Assembly: GCA_963815135.1 (NCBI GenBank)
Contig: CAWFFO010000008.1
Coordinates: forward strand, 124,001 to 188,000
Length of the DNA stretch: 64,000 nt
DNA from: CAIWTU01 sp963815135
GTDB taxonomy: Bacteria; Desulfobacterota; Desulfuromonadia; Geobacterales; Geobacteraceae
Reading direction: 5' to 3'
The notes under the pieces are model-generated. The model ran no database searches. It was given only the letters and a program-made list of their open reading frames with translations, and was not told the origin of the DNA. Below are positions 19,237-27,627 of this stretch, in pieces; position 1 is the stretch's first letter, and every line of letters begins with the position of its first letter. The position numbers and the translations under genes are program-made.

Positions 19237-22057
19237 CCTTACTGCCAATCAGGAGTCATTCATAACGCTGATGCAAAAGAGCGAGGAACATTCGAGAAAA
19301 GGTTTTGAACTACTTGTTAAACAGAGTGGTTCCGAAAAATTCTTTGATGCTCTCGCTGATGCAGGGTTATTTGACCCTAAACACAATCCAGGCCCTGTTT
19401 CGGCCGATGATCCTGGATATGTCAGAATTCCTTATTGGAGCGCCCTGGATTACCTGGAGGCTGTTGCAAAATTGTCTGGGTATTCTAATGACCTTCCTCT
19501 TGCTGAGAAAGTTATGGGTGTAGTTAGAAACGTAAGTTCAGCCCGTGAACCCGATGGCAGTATCCGCGATAACTACCACACATGGCGCAAATTTGGCGAA
19601 ATAATCGGATTGGTACCGACTGATGCTGTTGCTTTTGAAGATCTTGGGTTTATTCCAGGCTGGCTCAAAAGCAGATTTGAACGTGGGCTGGTTGCAATTG
19701 CACTTGATGAGGGAGTACTGAAGAAATCGCTTGCTAGTGACTCACCTGATGATCTGGAAAAAGCCTGCCGAATTTTGGATTATTGCACGGGAATACAGTG
19801 GGAGGAGGAGAAATACGGAGGAGGCCGTAAGAAACCGGTAACCGTGGTTGATGACCATTGGCTCAAGAAATTGATTGGGCATCATGCAAACTCATTTGGC
19901 GCTAAAATAGGAAAGGAAGCGTCTCAGATTTTCCGAGATAGGGTTCGTGAGGTATTTCGCGTGGACTCCAGAAAATTGCCGAGTTATGTGGAGCGTCCTG
20001 CCGTTGAGGATCATGAACAGAATAAACGGTGGCAGGGAGCAGAAAATTGCACAGTTGAGGGCTTACGAGATGTTCTTCTTTCCTGGATTGACCATGACAT
20101 TAGTAGGAACCCCGTATCTTTCGTCAATGAAATCCTCAATGATGACAATGAGATGGTTCGACGAATCGGTATTTTTGTGCTGGGTAAACGATGGGAACGG
20201 CTAAATGGGTTATATGCTGATGTTGTCGCCCCCGACTTATTTAGTAGCCGAAATATCCATGAAATGTACTCTCTTTTAAGAGAGCATTTCATGGATTTCA
20301 GTGATTCTGATAAAGCTGCCACACTAGAGGCACTGCGTGATTTACCACTTCCAGAAGATGATGAAGCTCCAGAAAAGCATCTACATTATACGCAAAGAAA
20401 CTGGTTATCAGCAATTACTGGTCATGGATATGGGCCGGCAGAGTCATGGTACAGTGAACTTATGGCTGACGGTTCGCTTGGTAGGGTGTCCCAACACCCA
20501 GACTTCCATTACTACATGGAATCATGGGTTGGCTCTGGACCTTCTCCGTATAGTGTTCAGGAATTGCTTGCTTTTGCCGCAGATGGAATGCTGATTAATA
20601 TATTGAATGACTTTCAAACATCAAATGATTGGCGTGGGCCATCAACTGCTGCCCTCGTAAAGACGCTTGAGGAGGCAATCGGAGCTAATCCGGAAATATT
20701 CCTGCGTCTGTTGAGTAAATTTCTAAGTGCAAAGCGTTCATATCAGTATGGCGTAATAAATGGCTTCAAGCGCCTTTGGGATGGGCCTCAAGATAATAAT
20801 GTGCAATTGGACTGGGGTGTTGCTTGGGACAAATTGTTGAGTTTCTTCGCTAACCTTTTAAATGCTGAGGACTTTTGGTCTGAGGCGGTTGTTGAAGAGA
20901 AAGATCTAATGCCAACAAAGAATTGGATCCCGTCCGCTATTGCGGAATTTCTTCAGGCTGGGACAAAGAAGGATGAGCATGCATTCTCTGAAGATCTGTT
21001 GCCAAAATCTTTTTCGTTGATAGTGATTCTGCTGAAACAGATAAATCCTGTTTCCGAAGCAAATGATGATGCCATGATGCAAGCAATCAACTCGGAAAAA
21101 GGGAAAGCGATAGAGGCGCTTTTCAACCATGCTCTCAGAGTCTGCCGAGTAAATGACAAACTGACTGGCGATCATTTAGAAGCCTGGGCCTTAATCAAGC
21201 ATGTTTTCGACGAGGAGCTTAGCAAATGCACAGACACAAACTACGAGTTTTCGACCCTGGCAGGTGCATATTTGTCGAATCTTGAGTACGTGAGTAGTGA
21301 GTGGTTAAAGGCCAATTTCGGGGAAATTTTCCCTCAAGCATTCCAGACAAACTTTTTGTGTGCCGTTGATGGGCTTACCTATTGTTCAACTACTAGGTCC
21401 ATCTATGGGCTGTTGGTCGAACATGAGGTTCTCGATAGGGCTTTGCAGCTTGATTTTAAAAGACAAGAGGTGCGCAAGAGACTTGTCGAACGCATAGCAT
21501 TAGCATATCTCTGGGGCGACGAACAACTCGATAGTCCGCGATTTGCCTTCATGTTTGAAAAAGGATTGGTTGAAGATCTTAAAGATGTCAGCGATTTTTT
21601 CTGGAGCGTGAGAGAACAGGAATTATCTGATGATCAAATTCGACGTGTACTAGAGTTCTGGGTCCATTGCGCTACTAAAGTTCGATCTTTGTCTGAACCG
21701 CCTGTGCAGCTCATGTCAAGCCTCAGCCGACTAAGCGGTTTTGTCCAAACGCTTTCAGGGAAGGAAATGGATCTCATGCTAGACGTGGCACCGTTCGTTT
21801 CAGTTGCTCATAACGCTGATGATTTCATTGAGGAGCTAGATCGTCTTTTGGAAGAGTATCCCTCCGAAGTAAGCAGCCTCCTTGGTAAGGTTCTTGAGAA
21901 CTACAAGCCATCATATGATTATCAAGATCGGCTAAAAAACCTGTTAACGAGATTGGCTGGCAATGGGAAAAGAGATGATGCTCTTCGCTTTACAGACCAG
22001 CTTCGCTATCTTTCAGGTTTCAACCAATTGTTTAAGACGTTGACTGAAAGAGTCTGA
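19229..22057 (+). CDS. Large helical protein, partner of the SIR2 gene
   Basis: 942 residues of unknown family. The ATG at 19229 has GGAGGA 8 bases upstream and overlaps the SIR2 stop. The sequence is rich in short amphipathic helices with L/W/F spacing, like HEAT or TPR-type solenoids (for example SRFERGLVAIALDEGVLKKSL, VKTLEEAIGANPEIFLRLL, LDRLLEEYPSEVSSLLGKVL). There is no Walker motif, transmembrane segment or nuclease motif. Translational coupling to a SIR2 effector suggests a sensor or inhibitor of that effector. This role is inferred from context alone. Confidence 0.6.
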   Translation: MPSLTANQESFITLMQKSEEHSRKGFELLVKQSGSEKFFDALADAGLFDPKHNPGPVSADDPGYVRIPYWSALDYLEAVAKLSGYSNDLPLAEKVMGVVRNVSSAREPDGSIRDNYHTWRKFGEIIGLVPTDAVAFEDLGFIPGWLKSRFERGLVAIALDEGVLKKSLASDSPDDLEKACRILDYCTGIQWEEEKYGGGRKKPVTVVDDHWLKKLIGHHANSFGAKIGKEASQIFRDRVREVFRVDSRKLPSYVERPAVEDHEQNKRWQGAENCTVEGLRDVLLSWIDHDISRNPVSFVNEILNDDNEMVRRIGIFVLGKRWERLNGLYADVVAPDLFSSRNIHEMYSLLREHFMDFSDSDKAATLEALRDLPLPEDDEAPEKHLHYTQRNWLSAITGHGYGPAESWYSELMADGSLGRVSQHPDFHYYMESWVGSGPSPYSVQELLAFAADGMLINILNDFQTSNDWRGPSTAALVKTLEEAIGANPEIFLRLLSKFLSAKRSYQYGVINGFKRLWDGPQDNNVQLDWGVAWDKLLSFFANLLNAEDFWSEAVVEEKDLMPTKNWIPSAIAEFLQAGTKKDEHAFSEDLLPKSFSLIVILLKQINPVSEANDDAMMQAINSEKGKAIEALFNHALRVCRVNDKLTGDHLEAWALIKHVFDEELSKCTDTNYEFSTLAGAYLSNLEYVSSEWLKANFGEIFPQAFQTNFLCAVDGLTYCSTTRSIYGLLVEHEVLDRALQLDFKRQEVRKRLVERIALAYLWGDEQLDSPRFAFMFEKGLVEDLKDVSDFFWSVREQELSDDQIRRVLEFWVHCATKVRSLSEPPVQLMSSLSRLSGFVQTLSGKEMDLMLDVAPFVSVAHNADDFIEELDRLLEEYPSEVSSLLGKVLENYKPSYDYQDRLKNLLTRLAGNGKRDDALRFTDQLRYLSGFNQLFKTLTERV

Positions 22058-22062
22058 GAAGC

Positions 22063-22282
22063 ATGAGCCCACTTGAAATCTCCGATTCTCTTTCACGCAG
22101 ACCTGAAAAAATATTGCAACGACAAGAATATCGTTTCTCTTTACCGTGCCTACAAGTGGGGATCTGATTCATGGGCAACTGGTTTTGAAGATATTCTGAA
22201 ACTCAAACGGCAACTGGCATCTCATGACGCTGTCGGTGGAGTTACTCTTGATGATGTAAATGGATTTATTTTTTTTGACTGA
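22063..22282 (+). pseudogene. Truncated copy of the 25890-26618 gene
   Basis: A fragment with LKKYCNDKNIVSLYRAYKWG and SWATGFEDILKLKRQLASH, matching LKKFCGENRLGDLYRAYSWG and SWGTGFIDILKIERQLRSH at the start of the gene at 25890. It ends at a TGA after the shared TLDDV stretch. The ATG at 22063 is in another frame, so the copy also has an early shift. It looks like a relic of a duplicated gene left beside the SIR2 pair. Confidence 0.7.
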
Positions 22283-22294
22283 CTGGAGACAACG

Positions 22295-22915
22295 ATGACG
22301 CAGATGAAAAGGACAGAAGACTTCCAAATTTATGCTGGGCTAGCTGCGAGAATAGGAGTATTAGCGAAACAGTATGAGGAACTTACCAAGGGTAAGCCTG
22401 AAAACGAAATTTATGATGCTACTTTGTCTATTTGTTTATTGCAGTCACTTCTGACAAATGTCTGGGAAGAGGCCGATAAGCGTGGTTTTAATAAGTGGAA
22501 TGGCGGCTTTCTTGATAAAGAATTTTCAGAAGACAATCCTTCGTTTTGGGGTCTGGAATTTAAAAATATCAAACGTAACAGTTATGGCTCAATGAGGAAA
22601 TTTACAGTGTTAAAGCAATTACGACATGCGATGAGCCATCCTTGTGCGACCAATCCTCATAATGCATTATATCCATCCACGGGATATTGGATACCTGATA
22701 AGAATTCTCATTTGATTAATAGTGTCATTTTTGTTCGAGCCATTTGTCTGAGAATAATCAACCAAAATCCATTTAAAAGTAAGGAGAAAGCAAATAAATA
22801 TATTAGTCATAGTGATGAATTGAAGAATAAAAATATAACATGCGGATTAATTAAATTCAAAAGAATATTACCTGATGTTCTTGGAAGAAATATATTGCCC
22901 GAAATTTATAATTGA
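22295..22915 (+). CDS. HEPN-like protein
   Basis: A 206-residue mostly helical protein with a good ribosome site (GGAG, 6 bases before the ATG). It contains LKQLRHAMSHP (about residue 110), which fits the HEPN ribonuclease motif R-x4-H, preceded by a long helix region (ATLSICLLQSLLTNVWEEA). The layout resembles the pEK499-p136 type of HEPN proteins, a family I recognise only loosely. HEPN proteins are frequent RNase toxins in defence islands. The second half is AT-rich compared with its neighbours, which hints at separate acquisition. Confidence 0.6.
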   Translation: MTQMKRTEDFQIYAGLAARIGVLAKQYEELTKGKPENEIYDATLSICLLQSLLTNVWEEADKRGFNKWNGGFLDKEFSEDNPSFWGLEFKNIKRNSYGSMRKFTVLKQLRHAMSHPCATNPHNALYPSTGYWIPDKNSHLINSVIFVRAICLRIINQNPFKSKEKANKYISHSDELKNKNITCGLIKFKRILPDVLGRNILPEIYN

Positions 22916-23063
22916 TATTCCACTTACGGCTTTGAAGACTCTAATTGCTGAATTAAGCAATGGTCTTGCAGCCCAATTGTGCAGATAAGGTGAAAAATAA
23001 CAGAGATGGGGAATCGGGGTATGACTTTGCTGAGGATATTACCTTCCAAAATGAAATTATAAC

Positions 23064-23642
23064 ATGACGGACTACCTAGAACTCCGCACAGCCTTCTACC
23101 CTTGTTGTGGCAGGGACATTGAAACACCGTTGAAATTATTGCATGATTTTGTTGACCATGTCGTATTTTGCGATATTTCTGCAATTGCTGCAGAACATCA
23201 CAAAAAAGTCATTGGAAGAATGCCACGTAAGGTTCCTTCAAGCAAATTTATCGTTGGGTCAGCGCATAATGTAATAAGCATGCTGCAACGCATTGACGTT
23301 CTCTTTTATCGATGCGACAGTGGTGGAGAGGGCGGTAGCGATGCTATCATTCTAGGGAATCATTATCTTCAATTTGTCCTTGACCGAATGCCCTTGGAAG
23401 GCGGGTTAATCATAACAGACGGTTCAAACAGCCGACAAAGCAATTTCGAAAAAATGACTAGGCACAACGGACTTATCAAGTTCGGGTGGCATATGGGACC
23501 TCTTGCGACAACGCCTACTATTAGACCGCCAGATGGGCGGAGTTACAGCAAAGATGGATTGCTCCGAGTGGTACAAGTAAATCCAATCATTGGGGAAAAA
23601 GGACCTCCTCCACACTTTGATTTAAGGACGATCTATTTCTAA
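23064..23642 (+). CDS. Putative SAM-dependent methyltransferase-like protein
   Basis: A 192-residue protein that begins a compact run of genes to 36355. The N terminus (FYPCCGRDIETPLKLLHDF, then VVFCDIS) looks like Rossmann motif I with a CCGRD variant of the glycine loop, followed by an acidic strand end. Further on, VLFYRCDSGGEGGSD and MPLEGGLIITDGSN resemble motifs IV and V. It may use SAM or another nucleotide. No family name can be given from memory. The ATG at 23064 has a weak ribosome site. Confidence 0.5.
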   Translation: MTDYLELRTAFYPCCGRDIETPLKLLHDFVDHVVFCDISAIAAEHHKKVIGRMPRKVPSSKFIVGSAHNVISMLQRIDVLFYRCDSGGEGGSDAIILGNHYLQFVLDRMPLEGGLIITDGSNSRQSNFEKMTRHNGLIKFGWHMGPLATTPTIRPPDGRSYSKDGLLRVVQVNPIIGEKGPPPHFDLRTIYF

Positions 23643-23656
23643 GAGCGAGGAATTCT

Positions 23657-24634
23657 GTGAGAAAAATTCAAGAAATAAGGCAAATTATTGCTAAAATTCC
23701 GAATGTTTTTTATGAAATACCACCGGACGAAGCAGAGCGGAGTTATGACCCTGCTGTGAGGACATTATGGGAGTCAGATCGATCTACACATGGTGATGCT
23801 GCCACACTGAATAAAGCGCCAGTCGAGATCGATGACGATGAGAAGCATGCTGGCACCGGGGACATCGCGAGCCCTGAGGAGGTCTTTGAGTACGGAGCGG
23901 AAATTGACGAGAGCGAGCTGGTGAAAGCCTTGGGCGGTGCCAAAGGTGATGAGATCCGAAAAGCGGTTCTCATGACGAAAGGAACCGATGCTCTTGCCTG
24001 GTATGTAACTTTCCACGCACGGAACGTGAACCCTGGAATCTACATCCCTATTTCCAGCATCTTGTATTTGATGGTTCATGTTTTCGGCAATCTTCAGACC
24101 GATTTCTGGACAAAGTTTAAGTTGGCTTTTCGCGCCCTGCACCAGCATGAGCTATTTCATTTTGCAACCGATTATATGGCTGCCCAGTGGGAGTGCATAA
24201 CATCTAAACCATGCAAGCTCCCGGCAGATAAAGTATTGAAACAGCCTCTTGGTTATTTTGAACTTGAAGAAGAATTGGCAAATGCACAAATGCTCTTTTC
24301 CGTCCGCTACGCAAAAAGAAGCTTCTCGGTTTCGGGAAAGTCACAGGCGCTGAAAGGATTTGTTGCCAGACAGCCGGAAGGTTACCGAGAAGCTCTTGAA
24401 TATAAAGATCGGAAGAATTTCGATGAAAACTGTTTTTGGCTTTGTAGGTCATACATCGAAAATATCCCCGGATTCAGAAATGAGCACCTTGACGGCATTG
24501 ACCTGAACAACCTGCTCCCAACATCCCCCAATCTCGACTGGCGTTATTGTCCCATTCATATCGTCCACGATGAAAAACGATTCAATTTGCCAGTTGTTTG
24601 GCTTGATCTACCAAACTTCCCCAGGAGGCGCTGA
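23657..24634 (+). CDS. HExxH-motif protein (putative zinc metallopeptidase)
   Basis: A 325-residue protein with a GTG start behind AGGA. The centre has FRALHQHELFHFATDYMAAQWE (positions near 24140-24190), which contains HELFH, a classic HExxH zinc-peptidase motif, with a downstream Glu that could be the third ligand. The first 80 residues are acidic and probably disordered. The stop overlaps the ATG of the next gene (TGATG). A peptidase in a defence array could cut a partner effector, but no substrate can be named. Confidence 0.55.
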   Translation: MRKIQEIRQIIAKIPNVFYEIPPDEAERSYDPAVRTLWESDRSTHGDAATLNKAPVEIDDDEKHAGTGDIASPEEVFEYGAEIDESELVKALGGAKGDEIRKAVLMTKGTDALAWYVTFHARNVNPGIYIPISSILYLMVHVFGNLQTDFWTKFKLAFRALHQHELFHFATDYMAAQWECITSKPCKLPADKVLKQPLGYFELEEELANAQMLFSVRYAKRSFSVSGKSQALKGFVARQPEGYREALEYKDRKNFDENCFWLCRSYIENIPGFRNEHLDGIDLNNLLPTSPNLDWRYCPIHIVHDEKRFNLPVVWLDLPNFPRRR

Positions 24635-25857
24635 TGCCTGAACCGACTTCAATTACCACCGTTGATGATGCTTATCTCTGCCAGATTATCGAGAGTGTCA
24701 ACCAACGTCTAGTTTTTATGACACCTGGAATGTCTGACCAGGTAGCAGCGGCGGTCTGCATGAAATGGAACCAGTTGCAACCTGAAGCTGTCAATATCAT
24801 TGTCGATGTTGACCCAGAAGTGTGTCGAATGGGTTTTGGAACCATTGATGCCCTCAAGAAATTACATGAACAAGCCAAAAAGGTCGGCAGCGCCATTCAT
24901 GAACAGGCCGGAGTCAGAATTGCTCTGCTTATTGCCGATGACGTGACCCTTTTTTATGCTCCGACACCACTTTTAATAGAGGGCGGTTCAGATACAAAAG
25001 TGCGCCCGAATGCAGTGAGACTCAACTTGGTTCCTACAGACATAGCCAAAGATATGGGACTTGCAGAAGCTGGTGGAGTCGCAACCGTTGGAACCAACTC
25101 AATCAGCCCTCAAAAAATACTGGAGACTACCAACGATTTGGCACGTAATCCTCCGATGAAGTTCGATATTGCCAGAAAGGTGCGAGTCTTCAATTCACAG
25201 ATTGAGTTTGTAGAATTCGAGTTGAGAGGCCATCAGATTGGCAAGAGGAAGGTCAATATTCCCAGTGACCTGCTTGGTTTGGCAAAGGACGATAAAACCA
25301 AGAAGCTGTTGCATAGTTCATTTCAGTTAATCGACGATGAAGATGCAAAAATATCAGGAAAAGAGATTACTGATGAAAAGGAAAAGATTGCCAGGGACTT
25401 TCTGATCAATCTCCCAAACTTTGGGAATGTCATTCTCAGGAGCAAAAAAGACGAATTTGAAGCCGCAGTAGAAAATCTGAAGAAGCAAATTGAGTTATTC
25501 CAGAAGGAACTTGAGGCTAAACTTCAGCAGGCCATAGACAAGAATCGGGCTTCACTGGTGAGTGCTCTTGCTCCTGCTGTAATTGCCCAAACTCCTGACC
25601 GGTGGAAGAAATTCCTACCATCAAATCCTTCCGAAGATGATATCCGTCAAGTATTGGATTGTGAACTTGCGGAACAATTCGGGTCTGCCGAAGCAAACCT
25701 GAAGAAGATCGATGTCTCTCTCATTTTTAAGGGGGTCACTTACGAAACGCTCAACGATCCAGAGTTTGTAAAGATAGTTAAGAAGAAAATGCCTATCCTA
25801 AAACTGTATGAGGAGTATGACGCTGCCAAAGAAGCTCAACAGAGTCTCTTCGGATGA
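24634..25857 (+). CDS. PLD-fold-like protein without clear HKD motif
   Basis: 407 residues. The N-terminal 110 residues (LVFMTPGMSDQVAAAVCMKW, VNIIVDVDPEVCR, GVRIALLIADDVTLFYAPTPLLIEGG) follow the strand pattern of one phospholipase-D-like domain, but the H-x-K residues are absent, so it may bind rather than cut nucleic acid. A long coiled-coil segment follows (about 260-300, KKDEFEAAVENLKKQIELFQKELEAK region). It is translationally coupled to the HExxH gene. It could be a DrmC-like adaptor, but that is only a guess. Confidence 0.45.
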   Translation: MPEPTSITTVDDAYLCQIIESVNQRLVFMTPGMSDQVAAAVCMKWNQLQPEAVNIIVDVDPEVCRMGFGTIDALKKLHEQAKKVGSAIHEQAGVRIALLIADDVTLFYAPTPLLIEGGSDTKVRPNAVRLNLVPTDIAKDMGLAEAGGVATVGTNSISPQKILETTNDLARNPPMKFDIARKVRVFNSQIEFVEFELRGHQIGKRKVNIPSDLLGLAKDDKTKKLLHSSFQLIDDEDAKISGKEITDEKEKIARDFLINLPNFGNVILRSKKDEFEAAVENLKKQIELFQKELEAKLQQAIDKNRASLVSALAPAVIAQTPDRWKKFLPSNPSEDDIRQVLDCELAEQFGSAEANLKKIDVSLIFKGVTYETLNDPEFVKIVKKKMPILKLYEEYDAAKEAQQSLFG

Positions 25858-25889
25858 CACAATAGAGTGGAGAATAGGGAGCTTGAATT

Positions 25890-26618
25890 GTGGAACAACC
25901 TATACCCGAAGAGCTTGAGTTAAGCTTGAAAAAATTCTGCGGTGAGAACCGGCTCGGGGATCTGTACCGTGCTTACAGCTGGGGGGATGATTCTTGGGGA
26001 ACGGGATTTATTGACATACTGAAGATCGAGCGACAACTGAGGTCACATCTTTTCAATGATGGAATAACTCTTGATGACGTAAAGGATATCGCAAGGTGGG
26101 GCAAACTGAGGAACCCCGGTAAAATAAAAGGCAATTCAGTCGTCCTCACCAGAAACACCATCTTTGGAACTGAAAACACTCTTGTTCCTCATGCTGCCTC
26201 AAATCCTTTGGCAGCTTTACAATTTCTCAGGGAAAATATTGAGACCGGAATCGGCCCGACCTACTTCACAAAGACCCTTCGTTTTGCCGCTCCCAGCATC
26301 TATGGAGCAATCGATACAAGATGTGTCAGGGTGTTTGGGAGAGGGGACCCTGCCAGCCAGAAACATGAATGGATTGGCCTCCATGTAAAGGATTACGGCT
26401 ACGGATGGTTCATACCAGAAAGGCAGAAAAATTGGCCAAAGGGGTACTTCCAATGGCTTGGCATTCTAAAGACAATTTGTTCGCTTCTTCCCGCAAATTG
26501 CCCGCATCCACCTGCATTCGTCGAACATGGGTTGAGAGAGAAGGGCGTTTGGACTTGTGCTGATGTTGAGATGGCCTTGTTTACATATGCAAGCAAACAA
26601 ATCAAAGGGGAACATTGA
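25890..26618 (+). CDS. Uncharacterised protein, possibly HhH glycosylase-like
   Basis: 242 residues with a GTG start and GGAG upstream. An N-terminal domain (LYRAYSWGDDSWGTGFIDILK) is duplicated as the fragment at 22063. The middle (IGPTYFTKTLRFAAPSIYGAIDTRCVRVFG) resembles the helix-hairpin-helix plus Asp region of HhH-GPD type DNA glycosylases, where a conserved aspartate follows a phrase like YPAIDSR. This match is weak and by eye. The gene sits between the PLD-like gene and another unknown with gaps of 18-32 bases. Confidence 0.4.
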   Translation: MEQPIPEELELSLKKFCGENRLGDLYRAYSWGDDSWGTGFIDILKIERQLRSHLFNDGITLDDVKDIARWGKLRNPGKIKGNSVVLTRNTIFGTENTLVPHAASNPLAALQFLRENIETGIGPTYFTKTLRFAAPSIYGAIDTRCVRVFGRGDPASQKHEWIGLHVKDYGYGWFIPERQKNWPKGYFQWLGILKTICSLLPANCPHPPAFVEHGLREKGVWTCADVEMALFTYASKQIKGEH

Positions 26619-26636
26619 TCTTGAGGAGAAAAACCG

Positions 26637-27620
26637 GTGACTCAACTATCATATGAGTTGAATAAATATGTCTTCGTCATCCCCGAATTTTCTGAACAGC
26701 ATTGGCGAAAAGCTATAGATGAAGCAGAAGGATTCGAAAAGGATTTGCGCATTACTCAAATAAAGACACTGAATCTTCTCAATAATATCAATGATACGGA
26801 AGTTACGCCCGCAAGGCTTGCATGGATGAATCTTTGGACCAAGTGCATTTCTCAGCTGGACGGCATGAGTGCCTTACTTTTAGGAAATTCGGCATTTATG
26901 GTAGAGGTTTTGGAGCGAATAGCATTGGAAACATTTCTTCATGCTCTAACGATTTGCCAGCCGTTAAAACAAGTAGCAGGAAAGTCGTCAGAGACTATAG
27001 TTGATCGACTATGTGCCTTTACAGCATGGGCACTTTCTGAGGACATGAAGCATACGATTGAGATTTCGCATCGGTCAAACCTTGATATGGTCTGGAACCC
27101 AGCACCCGCCAGAGACATCAAATACCATCCCCAAAAACGTGAGGTTTTTGAAAAGTTATTTGGTGAGATAACTATCGAAACAGACCCGGTTTGCCTGAAA
27201 GTAGGGAGAGCACGTCAGGAAGCGGAGTTGAGAGATCAACGAAGAAGGCTTGATACGTGGTTAAAGACACCTGAGCTTATTGTCTGGCTGCAGAAAATTC
27301 AAGTTATTACTGAGCGGGTAAAGCCTAATGCCGTTTCGTTTTTTGCACTCATGAATGAAGATGATAAATCTATCAGGAAGCGAATGAAAAGCCTCGGAAT
27401 TGGCTTTGGCTATATATCGTATCAGAAGGCGTCCATGATTATTCATGGCTCGACAATAGAGCAATTGAATTTGACTCAATTAAACCGGATCGTCCCCAAA
27501 ATCTCCTCCACACAAGAATACCTTGAAATGAGTGCCGAGTCTGTCCGAACTACATGTAACAATACCGCAATGCTTCTTGCTTTGATGCAGAAGCATATAT
27601 GGAAAACCTCCATGGAGTAA
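26637..27620 (+). CDS. Uncharacterised helical protein
   Basis: 327 residues, GTG start with a strong GAGGAG site. Almost entirely predicted helix, with no motif I recognise. Basic stretches (RARQEAELRDQRRRLDTWL, KSIRKRMKSLG) could bind nucleic acid. It is spaced 18 bases after one array gene and 7 before the next, so it belongs to the same operon. Confidence 0.5.
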   Translation: MTQLSYELNKYVFVIPEFSEQHWRKAIDEAEGFEKDLRITQIKTLNLLNNINDTEVTPARLAWMNLWTKCISQLDGMSALLLGNSAFMVEVLERIALETFLHALTICQPLKQVAGKSSETIVDRLCAFTAWALSEDMKHTIEISHRSNLDMVWNPAPARDIKYHPQKREVFEKLFGEITIETDPVCLKVGRARQEAELRDQRRRLDTWLKTPELIVWLQKIQVITERVKPNAVSFFALMNEDDKSIRKRMKSLGIGFGYISYQKASMIIHGSTIEQLNLTQLNRIVPKISSTQEYLEMSAESVRTTCNNTAMLLALMQKHIWKTSME

Positions 27621-27627
27621 TTGAACT

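Noticed and set aside
24634..25857. Active PLD nuclease
   Set aside because: The strand pattern is PLD-like but no H-x-K pair is present, so catalytic activity is not claimed.
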